Of a DNA stretch of 64,000 bases, positions 1 to 8,108 are shown piece after piece; positions within the stretch are counted from its first letter, which is position 1, and each line of letters begins with the position of its first letter. The notes beneath the pieces are model-generated. The model was not told the DNA's origin. It saw only the letters and a program-made list of their open reading frames with translations, and searched no databases. Made by a program: the position numbers and the translations under genes. Origin of the DNA: Halodurantibacterium daqingensis (GTDB lineage Bacteria > Pseudomonadota > Alphaproteobacteria > Rhodobacterales > Rhodobacteraceae). Location of the stretch: assembly GCF_042666235.1 (NCBI RefSeq), contig NZ_JBHTFQ010000003.1, forward strand, positions 124,001-188,000, in the 5' to 3' direction.

Positions 1-767
1 ATCAGGGGGATGCCGTGTTTCTTCAGGATGGGTTGGATCGCCTGGAAATAACCCGCCGATGGCGGGATCACCCCGCCCGCGCCCATGACCGGCTCGGCGA
101 AGAAGCCCGCGATCGTATCGGCACCCTCACGTGCGATGACATCCTCAAGCTCTTGCGCCATGCGGCGGGTGAAGTCGGCTTCGCTTTCACCGGGCCGACC
201 CTCGCGCCAGTAATGCGGGCAGGTGAGGTGAATGAAGCCGGGCAGCGGCAGGCCGAAGACGCTGTTGTAGGGCTTGCCGGTCATCGATGCCGAGACCACC
301 GTCACACCATGATAGCCGTTCCAGCGGGTCAGGATCTTGCGGCGCTCGGGCTTGCCTTCGGCGCCGTGCAGGAACCACAGGATCTTGACCATCGTGTCAT
401 TCGCCTCGGAGCCCGAGTTGGTGTAGAACACCCGTCCACGATCAAAGGGCGACACCTCGACCAGCTTTTCCGACAGCATCACCGTCTGGTCGGACATGCG
501 TCCGAAAAAGGCGTGATAGCCCGGAAAGCGGTCATACTGGGCCTTGGCGGCTGCGATCAGCCCGGGATGGTCAAACCCTGCAACCATGTTCCAGAGCCCC
601 GAATTCGCATCCAGGTAACGGCGGCCGTGGACATCCACGACATAAGGCCCCTCGCCATGGGTCAGGACCACCGCGCCCCGTGCATGGATCGAGGGCAGAT
701 CGGTGAAACCGTAAAGCGAATGGGCATCGGCGCGGGATTCCCAGCTGTTGGGCGCAGTGTCTCGCAT
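1..767 (-). CDS. Class III (omega-amino acid / putrescine-type) aminotransferase, 3' end cut by window
   Basis: PLP-dependent class III aminotransferase that probably moves an amino group from a polyamine, a gamma-glutamylated aldehyde derivative or another omega-amine to pyruvate or 2-oxoglutarate. The first 255 codons are visible. They read MRDTAPNSWESRADAHSLYG, then the typical N-terminal blocks: LDANSGLWNMVAGFDHP, the cofactor phosphate loop TNSGSEANDTMVK, the aromatic block RWNGYHGVTV, and FFAEPVMGAGGVIPP. The Schiff-base lysine lies beyond the window edge, so catalytic competence cannot be checked. It is the last visible gene of the amine-catabolism operon, 70 bp after the FAD oxidase. 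Substrate is inferred from context; SpuC-type and beta-alanine:pyruvate-type enzymes share these motifs. Confidence 0.9.
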   Translation of the reverse strand, partial: MRDTAPNSWESRADAHSLYGFTDLPSIHARGAVVLTHGEGPYVVDVHGRRYLDANSGLWNMVAGFDHPGLIAAAKAQYDRFPGYHAFFGRMSDQTVMLSEKLVEVSPFDRGRVFYTNSGSEANDTMVKILWFLHGAEGKPERRKILTRWNGYHGVTVVSASMTGKPYNSVFGLPLPGFIHLTCPHYWREGRPGESEADFTRRMAQELEDVIAREGADTIAGFFAEPVMGAGGVIPPSAGYFQAIQPILKKHGIPL

Positions 768-837
768 TTCTCGGGTCCTTCCTCGTTATGGCTGCAGGCT
801 AGCTTGGCTGGTGCAGCCGTTCAATCGCCTTCCTTGG

Positions 838-2142
838 TCAGATCCCCAGCCGGTCGCGCAGCGCAAACCAGGTCATCGCCAGCCCCAGAAGCGGCGTGCG
901 CAGGAGGGTGCCGCCCGGAAAGGGCGGGCTGGGAACGCTGGCCATCAGGTCAAAGCGTTCGGCATGGCCCGCAGTTGCCTCGGCCAGCAGCCGCCCGGCA
1001 AGGGTCGCCATCGCTACGCCATGTCCGGAATAGCCCGAGGCCGACAGGACATTGCCTGCGATCCGGGCAAAGCACGGCATCCGGTTCATGGTGATGGCAA
1101 GTGTCCCCCCCCAGGCATAATCGATCCGCACATCGTGCAGCTGGGGGAAAACCTGAAGCATGGGTTTGCGCACGACGGCGGCGATATCTGCCGGAAAACG
1201 ATAGCCATAGCTTTCGCCACCGCCGAACAGAAGGCGGCCGTCCTCTGACAGGCGGAAGTAGTTGACGACAAACTTGCTGTCGGCCACAGCCACATCCTGC
1301 CGCAGGACGGTTTCCAGCCGCGGCCCCAGCGGTTCTGTGGCGATGATGAAGTTGTTGATCGGCATCACCCGGTTTGCAACCTGCGGTACAAGCTGTCCCA
1401 GATAGCCGTTGCAGGCCAGGACAAGGTGGCGGGCCGTGATCGCGCCGTCACGGGTGGTGATGCGCAGCGTCGGCCCGTGCGTGAGCCCGGTTACCTCGCT
1501 GCCTTCATGGATGCGCACGCCGGCCGTGGTGGCGGCCCGGCCCAGCCCCAGCGCAAAGCGCAGCGGGTGGATATGTCCGGCGCCGTGATCGATATCCCCG
1601 CCATGATAGCCGGGCGAGGGGCAGATTGCACGCAGCGCCTCACGGTCCAGACAGGTCACATGCGGATAGTCATAATCGCGCGCGAGCTTTTCGGCGTTTG
1701 CACGCACATGGCGCAGTTCCGATCTGCGCCAGCAGGCATGAACAATGCCGGGCTTGAACGAGGTATCGATCTTGTGGCGAAGGATCAGATCGCGCACGAG
1801 CGCCTTGGCTTCCTCGCCCAGATCCCAGAGCTTGCGTGCATTGGCGGGGCCAAGCAACTTCTCCAGCGCCTCCTGTTCAAGCCGCTGGCCGCTGCCAACC
1901 TGGCCGCCGTTTCGCCCCGAGGCACCAAATCCGATCCGATGGGCTTCGAGCAGAACCACGTCATAGCCGCGTTCGGCAAGATGCAAGGCCGCTGACAGGC
2001 CCGTGTAGCCTCCGCCCACCACGCAGACATCCGCCGCGGCCGCGCCCCGCAGCGGGGGGAAGGCAGGAAGCGGCGCCGCGGTGGCAGCGTAATAGCTTTG
2101 CGGATAGCGGCCCGTCTGGTCGTTGGCGTGCAGCAGGTTCAT
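838..2142 (-). CDS. puuB: FAD-dependent amine oxidase, gamma-glutamylputrescine oxidase type
   Basis: DAO-family flavoprotein expected to oxidise gamma-glutamylputrescine, or a related gamma-glutamyl amine, to the aldehyde with release of ammonia and H2O2. The Rossmann dinucleotide motif VCVVGGGYTGLSAA lies near residue 35, followed by LLEAHRIGFGASGRNGGQ, the flavin-contacting block of the GlpO/PuuB group. A C-terminal SGYSGHGVAMATLAGRLLAE is also typical. Length is 434 aa, normal for the family. I chose the ATG at 2142 because it overlaps the stop of the upstream ligase in an ATGA arrangement, which indicates translational coupling. The longer open frame upstream has no family similarity. 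Substrate is inferred from neighbouring ligase genes. Confidence 0.9.
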   Translation of the reverse strand: MNLLHANDQTGRYPQSYYAATAAPLPAFPPLRGAAAADVCVVGGGYTGLSAALHLAERGYDVVLLEAHRIGFGASGRNGGQVGSGQRLEQEALEKLLGPANARKLWDLGEEAKALVRDLILRHKIDTSFKPGIVHACWRRSELRHVRANAEKLARDYDYPHVTCLDREALRAICPSPGYHGGDIDHGAGHIHPLRFALGLGRAATTAGVRIHEGSEVTGLTHGPTLRITTRDGAITARHLVLACNGYLGQLVPQVANRVMPINNFIIATEPLGPRLETVLRQDVAVADSKFVVNYFRLSEDGRLLFGGGESYGYRFPADIAAVVRKPMLQVFPQLHDVRIDYAWGGTLAITMNRMPCFARIAGNVLSASGYSGHGVAMATLAGRLLAEATAGHAERFDLMASVPSPPFPGGTLLRTPLLGLAMTWFALRDRLGI

Positions 2143-3494
2143 ACGTTCAGCAACAGATGCTCGCGCTCCCATGGGCTGATGACCTGCAGGAACTCCTTGT
2201 ATTCCAGCCGCTTCACAGCCTCGTAGACACCGCAGAACTCGGGGCCCAGAACCTCGCGGATCGGGCCGCAATCGGCCAGAAGGTCCAGCGCATCCCCGAG
2301 GTTCAGGGGCAGTTCGTCGTCGTTCATATAGGCGTCGCCCAGACATTCGGTTCGGGGCATCTTGCCCTCTTTCAGGCCCAGATACCCGCAGGCCAGGCTG
2401 GCCGCGATGCCGAGATAGGGGTTGCAGTCCATCCCGGCCAGCCGGTTCTCCACCCGCCGCGCTTCGGGTTCGGATATGGGCACGCGGATCCCGGTGGTGC
2501 GATTATCCCGGCCCCATTCCAGGTTGATCGGCGCCGCGAAATCGGGAACGTAGCGGCGGTAGCTGTTCACATAGGGCGCAAGGATCGCGATCACCGCCGG
2601 CAGATAGGTCTGCAGGCCTGCGATGAAATGCATGAAGGCCGGCGTTTCCTCGCCCTTCGGCCCGGAAAAGATGTTCTGCCCGGTTTTCAGATCCGTCACC
2701 GAATGATGGATGTGCATGGCGCTGCCCGGCTCGCCCTCGATCGGCTTGGCCATGAAGGTGCCAAAGCAATCGTGGCGCAGGGCGGCTTCCCGGATCAGGC
2801 GCTTGAAATAGAAGATTTCGTCGGCAAGGCGCACCGGGTCGCCATGCTGCAGGTTGATCTCGACCTGACCGGCGCCGCCTTCCTGCAGGATGCCGTCAAT
2901 CTCGAAACCCTGCGCCTCGGCAAAGTCGTAGATGTCGTCAATCACCGGGCCGTATTCGTCCACCGCGCTCATCGAATAGGCCTGTTTGCCCATTGCGCGC
3001 CGGCCGGAACGGCCCATCGGCGGCATGATCGGCTGGGCCGGGTCAATGTTTCGTGCGACCAGATAGAACTCCATTTCGGGGGCGATGACCGGCATCCACC
3101 CTTCAGCGCGATAAAGATCGATCACCCGTTTGAGCACATTGCGTGGCGCAGTCGGAATGGGGCGGCCTGCCTGGTCGAACACGTCGTGGATGACCTGAAG
3201 CGTCACATCCGCCGTCCAGGGCGCGGCACTTGCGGTGCTGAAATCCGGGGTCAGCACCATGTCGGGCTCGGTGAAGGCATCACCGGGATTGTCGGCCCAG
3301 TCGCCGGTGATCGTTTGCAGGAAGATCGAATTCGGCAGATAGAAGCGCGGCTGCTTGGCGAATTTCGAGGCCGGCATGGCCTTGCCCCGCGCCACACCCG
3401 CAAGATCGGGGACGATGCACTCGACCTCGTCGGGCTTGCGCCCGGCGATATAGTCGCGGGCGGCTTCGGGCAGCTGGCTGGTCCAGTCGGACAT
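2139..3494 (-). CDS. puuA: Glutamine synthetase family ligase, gamma-glutamylputrescine synthetase type
   Basis: Glutamine-synthetase-fold ligase that likely joins glutamate to putrescine or another amine using ATP, the first step of the Puu pathway. Conserved GS catalytic blocks are present: APEMEFYL (metal ligand Glu), GGAGQVEINLQHGD, SAMHIHHS, WGRDNRTTGIRVP, and RVENRLAGMDCNPYLG. The 451-aa length fits PuuA-like enzymes and is shorter than class I GlnA. It lacks the GlnA C-terminal adenylylation region, so it is not the housekeeping enzyme. The start lies 2 bp after the stop of the amidotransferase gene. A second paralogue sits two genes upstream in the same operon, so the two may handle different amines or form a mixed oligomer. 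Confidence 0.9.
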   Translation of the reverse strand: MSDWTSQLPEAARDYIAGRKPDEVECIVPDLAGVARGKAMPASKFAKQPRFYLPNSIFLQTITGDWADNPGDAFTEPDMVLTPDFSTASAAPWTADVTLQVIHDVFDQAGRPIPTAPRNVLKRVIDLYRAEGWMPVIAPEMEFYLVARNIDPAQPIMPPMGRSGRRAMGKQAYSMSAVDEYGPVIDDIYDFAEAQGFEIDGILQEGGAGQVEINLQHGDPVRLADEIFYFKRLIREAALRHDCFGTFMAKPIEGEPGSAMHIHHSVTDLKTGQNIFSGPKGEETPAFMHFIAGLQTYLPAVIAILAPYVNSYRRYVPDFAAPINLEWGRDNRTTGIRVPISEPEARRVENRLAGMDCNPYLGIAASLACGYLGLKEGKMPRTECLGDAYMNDDELPLNLGDALDLLADCGPIREVLGPEFCGVYEAVKRLEYKEFLQVISPWEREHLLLNV

Positions 3495-3496
3495 GG

Positions 3497-4177
3497 TCAG
3501 TTCCTTGGTTGCTTGAAGAATTCCGCGATCTGTCGCGCGATGATGTCGGAATGCACGCGCCCGCCCAGCCGTTCCTCGGCTGCGTCAATCTGCGCATCGG
3601 GCACGACGCCGCGGCCGCGGGTCTCCATCAGGCCCCGGATGAACGGATCCGAAAACTCGGGATGGGCCTGCACCGTCAGGGCGCGATCACCATAGACAAG
3701 CGCGGCGTTGGCGCAGAAATCATTGCTGGCGATCACCGTGGCCTCGGCCGGTTTCTCTGTGACCTGGTCCTGATGCCAGGCATTCAGCGTGATCGGCGTT
3801 CCCTGAAAATCGTAGGTCTGCGGACCCACAGCCCAGCCCCCGGGATACTTTTCCACCTTGCCCCCCAAGGCCCGGGCGATGATCTGATGGCCAAAGCAGA
3901 TCCCGACAAGGGGCACGCCGGCGGCATAGATCTCGCGGATCAGCGCCATCAGCGGCTCGATGAAGGGATGATCCTCATAGGCGCCGTGACGCGAGCCGGT
4001 GATAAGCCAGCCATCCGCATCATGGGGGCCCGAGGGAAACTCCATCGCCTCGACATGCCAGCGGCGAAAGTCGAAGCCTTCTTTCGCCAGCAGACGCTCG
4101 AACATGTCGGGATAGTCGCCCATCTCCGCCCGCAAGGGTTCGGGCGATTGGCCAGTTTGCAGGATTCCGATCCGCAT
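3497..4177 (-). CDS. Class I glutamine amidotransferase-like hydrolase (gamma-glutamyl hydrolase candidate)
   Basis: Stand-alone class I amidotransferase fold of 226 aa. The nucleophile elbow is VGICFGHQ (Cys94) and the rest of the triad is in AHPEF (His172, Glu174). The sequence resembles GMP-synthase-like amidotransferases found in amine-utilisation clusters more than the PuuD C26 peptidase. In this operon it could cleave the gamma-glutamyl bond at the end of the pathway or supply ammonia to a partner. Placement between two glutamine-synthetase-like ligases supports a role in gamma-glutamyl amine metabolism. The fold and triad are seen; the exact reaction is inference. The gene starts 62 bp after the second ligase. 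Confidence 0.85.
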   Translation of the reverse strand: MRIGILQTGQSPEPLRAEMGDYPDMFERLLAKEGFDFRRWHVEAMEFPSGPHDADGWLITGSRHGAYEDHPFIEPLMALIREIYAAGVPLVGICFGHQIIARALGGKVEKYPGGWAVGPQTYDFQGTPITLNAWHQDQVTEKPAEATVIASNDFCANAALVYGDRALTVQAHPEFSDPFIRGLMETRGRGVVPDAQIDAAEERLGGRVHSDIIARQIAEFFKQPRN

Positions 4178-4239
4178 GAGGTTCTCTTGTTTGGTTTCCC
4201 CAGAGCCTAGCCCCGCGATCCGGCGGCGGCAAGGGGGGC

Positions 4240-5574
4240 TCAGACCGTGTCGAGATAGACCTCGACCTGCTCTTCGGGTGAAAGCTCGGCCATGTAATGC
4301 CGTTCCTGCCGTTTGGTCTGCACGAGGTTGCGGATCAGCTCGCGCGGGAAGATGCGGGCGATGGTCGGGCTGCCTTCGAAGGCCCGGATTGCGCTGTCCC
4401 AGTTGTCGGGGATCTGCGGAAGCGGCATGGCATAGGCATTGCCGGTGATCGGCGGCGGCGGCGTCAGCCCGTCCTCCATCCCGATCAGCGCCGCGCCCAG
4501 AATCGCCGCAAGCATGAGGTAGGGGTTCACGTCGCCCCCCGCGACGCGATGTTCGATCCGACGCGCCCCGGAGCTGCCCGAGGGCACACGGATCGCGGCC
4601 GTCCGGTTCTCATAGGCCCAGCAAATTCCTGTCGGGGCGTGGTTGCCGGGCACCAGCCGGTCATAGCTGTTGGCATGCGGCGCGAAAAGAAGCGTGCTGT
4701 CAGGCATGGCGGCCAGGCAGCCGGCAATGGCCTGGTGCAGCGCCTCGGATCCTTCGGGGCCGCCGTTGGAAAAGATGTTGCGCCCCTCGCTGTCCTGCAC
4801 TGAAAAATGCGTATGCAGCCCGGTGCCCGCATAATCGGCATAGGGTTTGGCCATGAAGCTTGCGGCAAATCCGTGACGCCGGGCCAGCCCCTTGACGAGC
4901 ATCTTGAACAGCCAGGCGTCATCGGCCGCCTTGAGCGCGTCATCGCCGTGCATCAGGTTGATCTCGAACTGGCCCAACCCCGCTTCGGAAATGGCGGTAT
5001 CGGCGGGGATGTCCATCTCCTCGCAGGCCTCGTAGAGGTCGGTGAAAAAGGCATCGAAGGCATCAAGGGCCCGGATCGACAGGATCTCGGCGGCCTTGCG
5101 GCGCTTGCCGGACCGGGGCGACGGGGGCACCTGAAGCGTCTTGCCGCTGTCGTCAATCAGGAAGAATTCGAGTTCGGTGGCCACCACCGGCGTGAGGCCC
5201 TTTTCGGCATAGCGGCGCACGACCCGCGCCAGCGCATGCCGCGGATCGCCTTCATAGGGTTGCCCGTTTTCGCGGTACATCCAGATCGGCAGCAAGGCCG
5301 TGGGTGCTTCAAGCCAGGGCATGGGCACGAAGCCGCGCTCGGTCGGGCGCAGAACGCCGTCGGCATCCCCGGATTCGAACAGCAGCGGACTGTCGTCGAT
5401 ATCCTCGCCCCAGATGTCGAGGTTGAGCACCGACATCGGGAACCGCGTGCCCTCGATCGCAACCTTTTCCGCGAACCGCGCCGGAATGCGTTTGCCCCGG
5501 GCCTGGCCGTTGAGATCAGCGGCAGCGACACGGATGGTGCGGACCTCGGGATGCTTGCGGAGCCAGTTCTTCAT
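4240..5574 (-). CDS. Second glutamine synthetase family ligase of the amine operon
   Basis: GS-fold ligase of 444 aa with intact catalytic blocks: ELEFFLID, GLGQFEINLMHGDD, TGLHTHFS, WAYENRTAAIRVP, and RIEHRVAGGDVNPYLM. It is a paralogue of the ligase encoded two genes downstream but clearly diverged: a different N-terminus (MKNWLRKHPEV), HTHFS against HIHHS, and YENRT against RDNRT. The divergence suggests different amine substrates, such as putrescine against ethanolamine, spermidine or another diamine. It follows the permease gene by only 3 bp, so it belongs to the transporter operon. Substrate is not determinable from sequence alone. Confidence 0.88.
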   Translation of the reverse strand: MKNWLRKHPEVRTIRVAAADLNGQARGKRIPARFAEKVAIEGTRFPMSVLNLDIWGEDIDDSPLLFESGDADGVLRPTERGFVPMPWLEAPTALLPIWMYRENGQPYEGDPRHALARVVRRYAEKGLTPVVATELEFFLIDDSGKTLQVPPSPRSGKRRKAAEILSIRALDAFDAFFTDLYEACEEMDIPADTAISEAGLGQFEINLMHGDDALKAADDAWLFKMLVKGLARRHGFAASFMAKPYADYAGTGLHTHFSVQDSEGRNIFSNGGPEGSEALHQAIAGCLAAMPDSTLLFAPHANSYDRLVPGNHAPTGICWAYENRTAAIRVPSGSSGARRIEHRVAGGDVNPYLMLAAILGAALIGMEDGLTPPPPITGNAYAMPLPQIPDNWDSAIRAFEGSPTIARIFPRELIRNLVQTKRQERHYMAELSPEEQVEVYLDTV

Positions 5575-5577
5575 GTA

Positions 5578-6429
5578 TCACCTGATGAATTGCGGCCGGT
5601 AGCGCAGCCGAGGCCGTGCCGCCTGTGGCAAGTGCCGGTTCAGCCGCCGGTTCACCATGCCGAAGATCCAGATGATGACAAGCGTCAGCGCGATGAAATA
5701 GGCAGCTACGATCGGGTAGGCCACGAAGGGGTTGAAGGTCTGGTCGGCGAAATACCGGGCATAATAGAGCGCATCACCCGATTGCTGCCACGCCGGAAAG
5801 CCCGAGAAGAAGACCAGCGTCGTGGCGTGGAACAGGAAGATCGCCTCGTTGGTATAAGAAGGCCAGGCAAGGCGCAGCATCGTCGGCCAGACGATCCGCC
5901 GGAACCGGCGCAGCCCTGTCATGCCATAGGCATCCGCCGCCTCGAGGTCGCCCTTCGGCACCGAACGCAGCGCCCCGTGAAAAATCTCGGCGCTATAGGC
6001 GGTGGTGTTGAGAATCAGCACGATCAGCGCGCCCGCCCAGGCGCGGGTCAGCCAGCGGGTTTCGGCGGTGATCGTGGTGAACAGCAGGTTGATGTCGATC
6101 TCGACCTTGGGCAACAGAACGAAGGCCTCGTAGGCAAGGAAGAACTGGATGAACAGCGGCGAGCCGCGGAAGACGAAGACGAAGGCCGAGGCCGGGCGCT
6201 GCAACAGGCGGCTCCGGCTGTTCCGGGCCATCGCCAGCGCGGTCGCCAGAAAGAAGCCGATCGCAACCGCCAGCAAACCGAAGTAAAGGTTCCAGAGCAT
6301 CCCGGATCCGATCAGCACCACCTGATCGCACAGCGTGATCTCCATCCCGCGCGGCAGAAGTGTTTCGCCATAGTCGCGGCCCAGGGCGCGCAGGGCATAG
6401 CCCTGGACGGATTCGGCACAGCTTCTCAT
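5578..6429 (-). CDS. Polar amino acid/opine-type ABC transporter permease (HisM/ArtM-like)
   Basis: Inner-membrane permease of the PAAT family. It has about five hydrophobic segments, including LYFGLLAVAIGFFLATALA, and the cytoplasmic EAA loop in the form LEAADAYGMTGLRRFRRIVWP, which docks to the ATPase. An N-terminal segment of about 45 residues precedes the first membrane helix. The start overlaps the stop of the partner permease by 4 bp, typical of HisQ/HisM pairs. It works with the binding protein and ATPase encoded upstream to import a basic amino acid or polyamine-like substrate for the catabolic genes downstream. Confidence 0.88.
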   Translation of the reverse strand: MRSCAESVQGYALRALGRDYGETLLPRGMEITLCDQVVLIGSGMLWNLYFGLLAVAIGFFLATALAMARNSRSRLLQRPASAFVFVFRGSPLFIQFFLAYEAFVLLPKVEIDINLLFTTITAETRWLTRAWAGALIVLILNTTAYSAEIFHGALRSVPKGDLEAADAYGMTGLRRFRRIVWPTMLRLAWPSYTNEAIFLFHATTLVFFSGFPAWQQSGDALYYARYFADQTFNPFVAYPIVAAYFIALTLVIIWIFGMVNRRLNRHLPQAARPRLRYRPQFIR

Positions 6430-7307
6430 GCCTGCTGCCTCCGCAATTGTTCACCGGCCGCCGTGGCCTGCCCCAGCGACAGGCGCTGCATCAGCCGGTT
6501 GAACGCCTTGTCGGACACCCAGGTGAGCGCGAGATAGAACACCAGCACCGCAAGAAAATACCACAGCCGCCAGTCGCCATGCGGATAGGCATAGAACGAG
6601 GTCTTGGTGCCGCCCAGTTCACGGGCCCAATAGACGATGTCCTGAATGCCCAGCAGAAACAGAAGCGGCGTCGCCTTGATCAGGATCATCCACAGATTGG
6701 ACAGGCCCGGCAGCGCATAGACCCACATCTGCGGAAGAAGAATTCGGCGGAACACCTGACGGCGTGTCATGCCATAGGCCTCGCCCGTCTCAAGCTGGGC
6801 CTTGGGAACTGCCTGCATCGCGCCGGCAAGCGTGTTCGCGGCAAAGGCGCCAAAGACGATGGCAAAGGCGAACAGCGCCAGAACGAAGCCATAGACGTCA
6901 TGGACCCAGCGCGCCGAGGATGACAACGGCACCTTGGCCTGCGCGCAGACCACGAAATCCGACCCGCGCCGGACAGGTTCAGTCCAGTCGGGGCAGCGGA
7001 CCGTGTGCATCAGATATTCAAGCCCCTGATCGATGGCAATCGGCACGAACAGGAAGAACACGACATCGGGCACGCCGCGCACCATCGCCACATAGGTCTT
7101 GCCGATGCCGCGCAGGGGCGCAACATGCGAACGCACTGCCAGCGCCCCGCCAAAGCCGAACAGCAGCGCGACCGGAGCGGTCAGCGCGATCAACAACAGC
7201 ACGACCCCGAATGACCAGTAGAAGGCGAGATGGGTGCCGGAGGTGAGGTAACAGGCAAACCACTGCCAGTCAGGCAGCAGGCTTGGGTCGGCGCAGAAGG
7301 TGAACAT
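6426..7307 (-). CDS. Polar amino acid/opine-type ABC transporter permease (HisQ/ArtQ-like)
   Basis: Second PAAT-family permease, 293 aa. The EAA loop appears as LETGEAYGMTRRQVFRRILLP. A hydrophilic insert of about 50 residues (around residues 85-130) separates two membrane segments. The insert contains two cysteines (HTVRCPDW and VVCAQAK) that could form a periplasmic disulfide, a feature I would not expect in short HisQ proteins. It is the first gene after the intercistronic hairpin that follows the binding-protein gene. It forms the heterodimeric channel with the next gene. Confidence 0.87.
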   Translation of the reverse strand: MFTFCADPSLLPDWQWFACYLTSGTHLAFYWSFGVVLLLIALTAPVALLFGFGGALAVRSHVAPLRGIGKTYVAMVRGVPDVVFFLFVPIAIDQGLEYLMHTVRCPDWTEPVRRGSDFVVCAQAKVPLSSSARWVHDVYGFVLALFAFAIVFGAFAANTLAGAMQAVPKAQLETGEAYGMTRRQVFRRILLPQMWVYALPGLSNLWMILIKATPLLFLLGIQDIVYWARELGGTKTSFYAYPHGDWRLWYFLAVLVFYLALTWVSDKAFNRLMQRLSLGQATAAGEQLRRQQA

Positions 7308-7323
7308 GCAGGTGCCCGAAATG

Positions 7324-7347
7324 GGGCAGGGCCGTCCGGCCCCGCCC
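7324..7347 (-). terminator. Intercistronic hairpin between binding-protein and permease genes
   Basis: A ten-pair stem with a single mismatch and a 4-nt loop: GGGCAGGGCC pairs with GGCCCCGCCC on the plus strand. There is no T-tract. It lies just after the binding-protein stop, within a 50-bp gap inside the operon. In PAAT operons such hairpins usually protect the upstream mRNA or cause partial termination, so the binding protein outnumbers the permeases. That role is inferred here. Confidence 0.5.
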
Positions 7348-7357
7348 GGGGTTCAGA

Positions 7358-8083
7358 TCAGTAGGTGGGCGAATCGGGGCCGAACCACTTGGTGATCAGC
7401 GCGTTGAGCGATCCGTCCTCCTTCATCGAACCGATTGCCGCGTCGAAGGTGTCGCGCAGTTCGGTATCGGTCTGACGCAGGCCCATGCCCACGCCGTCAC
7501 CCAGCTGGATGTCCTCACCGGCAAACATCAGCTGACCGCCCGATTCGTTCACGATCGGCACAAGGAAGTCGCGGTCGGCAAAGACGGCATCGGCTTCGCC
7601 GTTGCGCACGGCGGCGATGGTTTCATCCGGCGTCGCAAACTCCAGAAGCGTCGCGCCGGTGCTGGCGATATAGCCGGCCTGCTGGGTCGAGACCTGCACC
7701 GCAATGACGCCACCCTCCAGATCGGCATCCTCGCTCAGGGCGACATAGGCCGAACTGGCCGGGGGGGTGTAGTTCTGCGTGAAGGTGATGACCTGCTGGC
7801 GTTCCGGAGTGATCGACATCCCGGCCATGATCGCGTCAAAGTTGCCAGCCGTCAGGTTGGGGATGATCGAATCCCAGTCGGTGATCACCCATTCGCATGT
7901 CAGTTCGGCGCGTGCGCAAAGCTCATCGCCCAGTTCGCGCTCGAAGCCGTCAAGCTGGTTGTTGTCGTTGATGAAGTTGTAGGGAGGGTAGGCGCCCTCG
8001 GTTCCCAGGCGAACGACGTTCTGCGCGAAGGCCGTGCCGGTGCCAAGCGCAAGAATGGCAGCGGAAAGCATCAGTTTTTTCAT
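7358..8083 (-). CDS. Periplasmic amino acid/amine-binding protein of PAAT ABC transporter
   Basis: Solute-binding protein (SBP_bac_3 family), 241 aa. A Sec signal peptide MKKLMLSAAILALGTGTAFA is followed by mature QNVVRLGTEGAYPPYN, the lysine/arginine/ornithine-binding type opening. Other family hallmarks are FERELGDELCARAEL, DAIMAGMSITPERQQVITFT and WITDWDSIIPNL-like ligand loops. I chose the ATG at 8083 because it begins the signal peptide and follows GGGAGCC upstream; the longer frame upstream overlaps the ATPase gene. It should bind the substrate of the downstream catabolic enzymes. Mature cysteines in the LCARAELTCEW stretch probably form the conserved disulfide. Confidence 0.92.
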   Translation of the reverse strand: MKKLMLSAAILALGTGTAFAQNVVRLGTEGAYPPYNFINDNNQLDGFERELGDELCARAELTCEWVITDWDSIIPNLTAGNFDAIMAGMSITPERQQVITFTQNYTPPASSAYVALSEDADLEGGVIAVQVSTQQAGYIASTGATLLEFATPDETIAAVRNGEADAVFADRDFLVPIVNESGGQLMFAGEDIQLGDGVGMGLRQTDTELRDTFDAAIGSMKEDGSLNALITKWFGPDSPTY

Positions 8084-8108
8084 GTTTGGCTCCCTTGGTT
8101 GGACTGGT

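Noticed and set aside
1836..3695. Long plus-strand open frame opposite the puuB/puuA-like genes
   Set aside because: Shadow of high-GC coding on the minus strand; no recognisable domain and overlaps two strongly supported genes.
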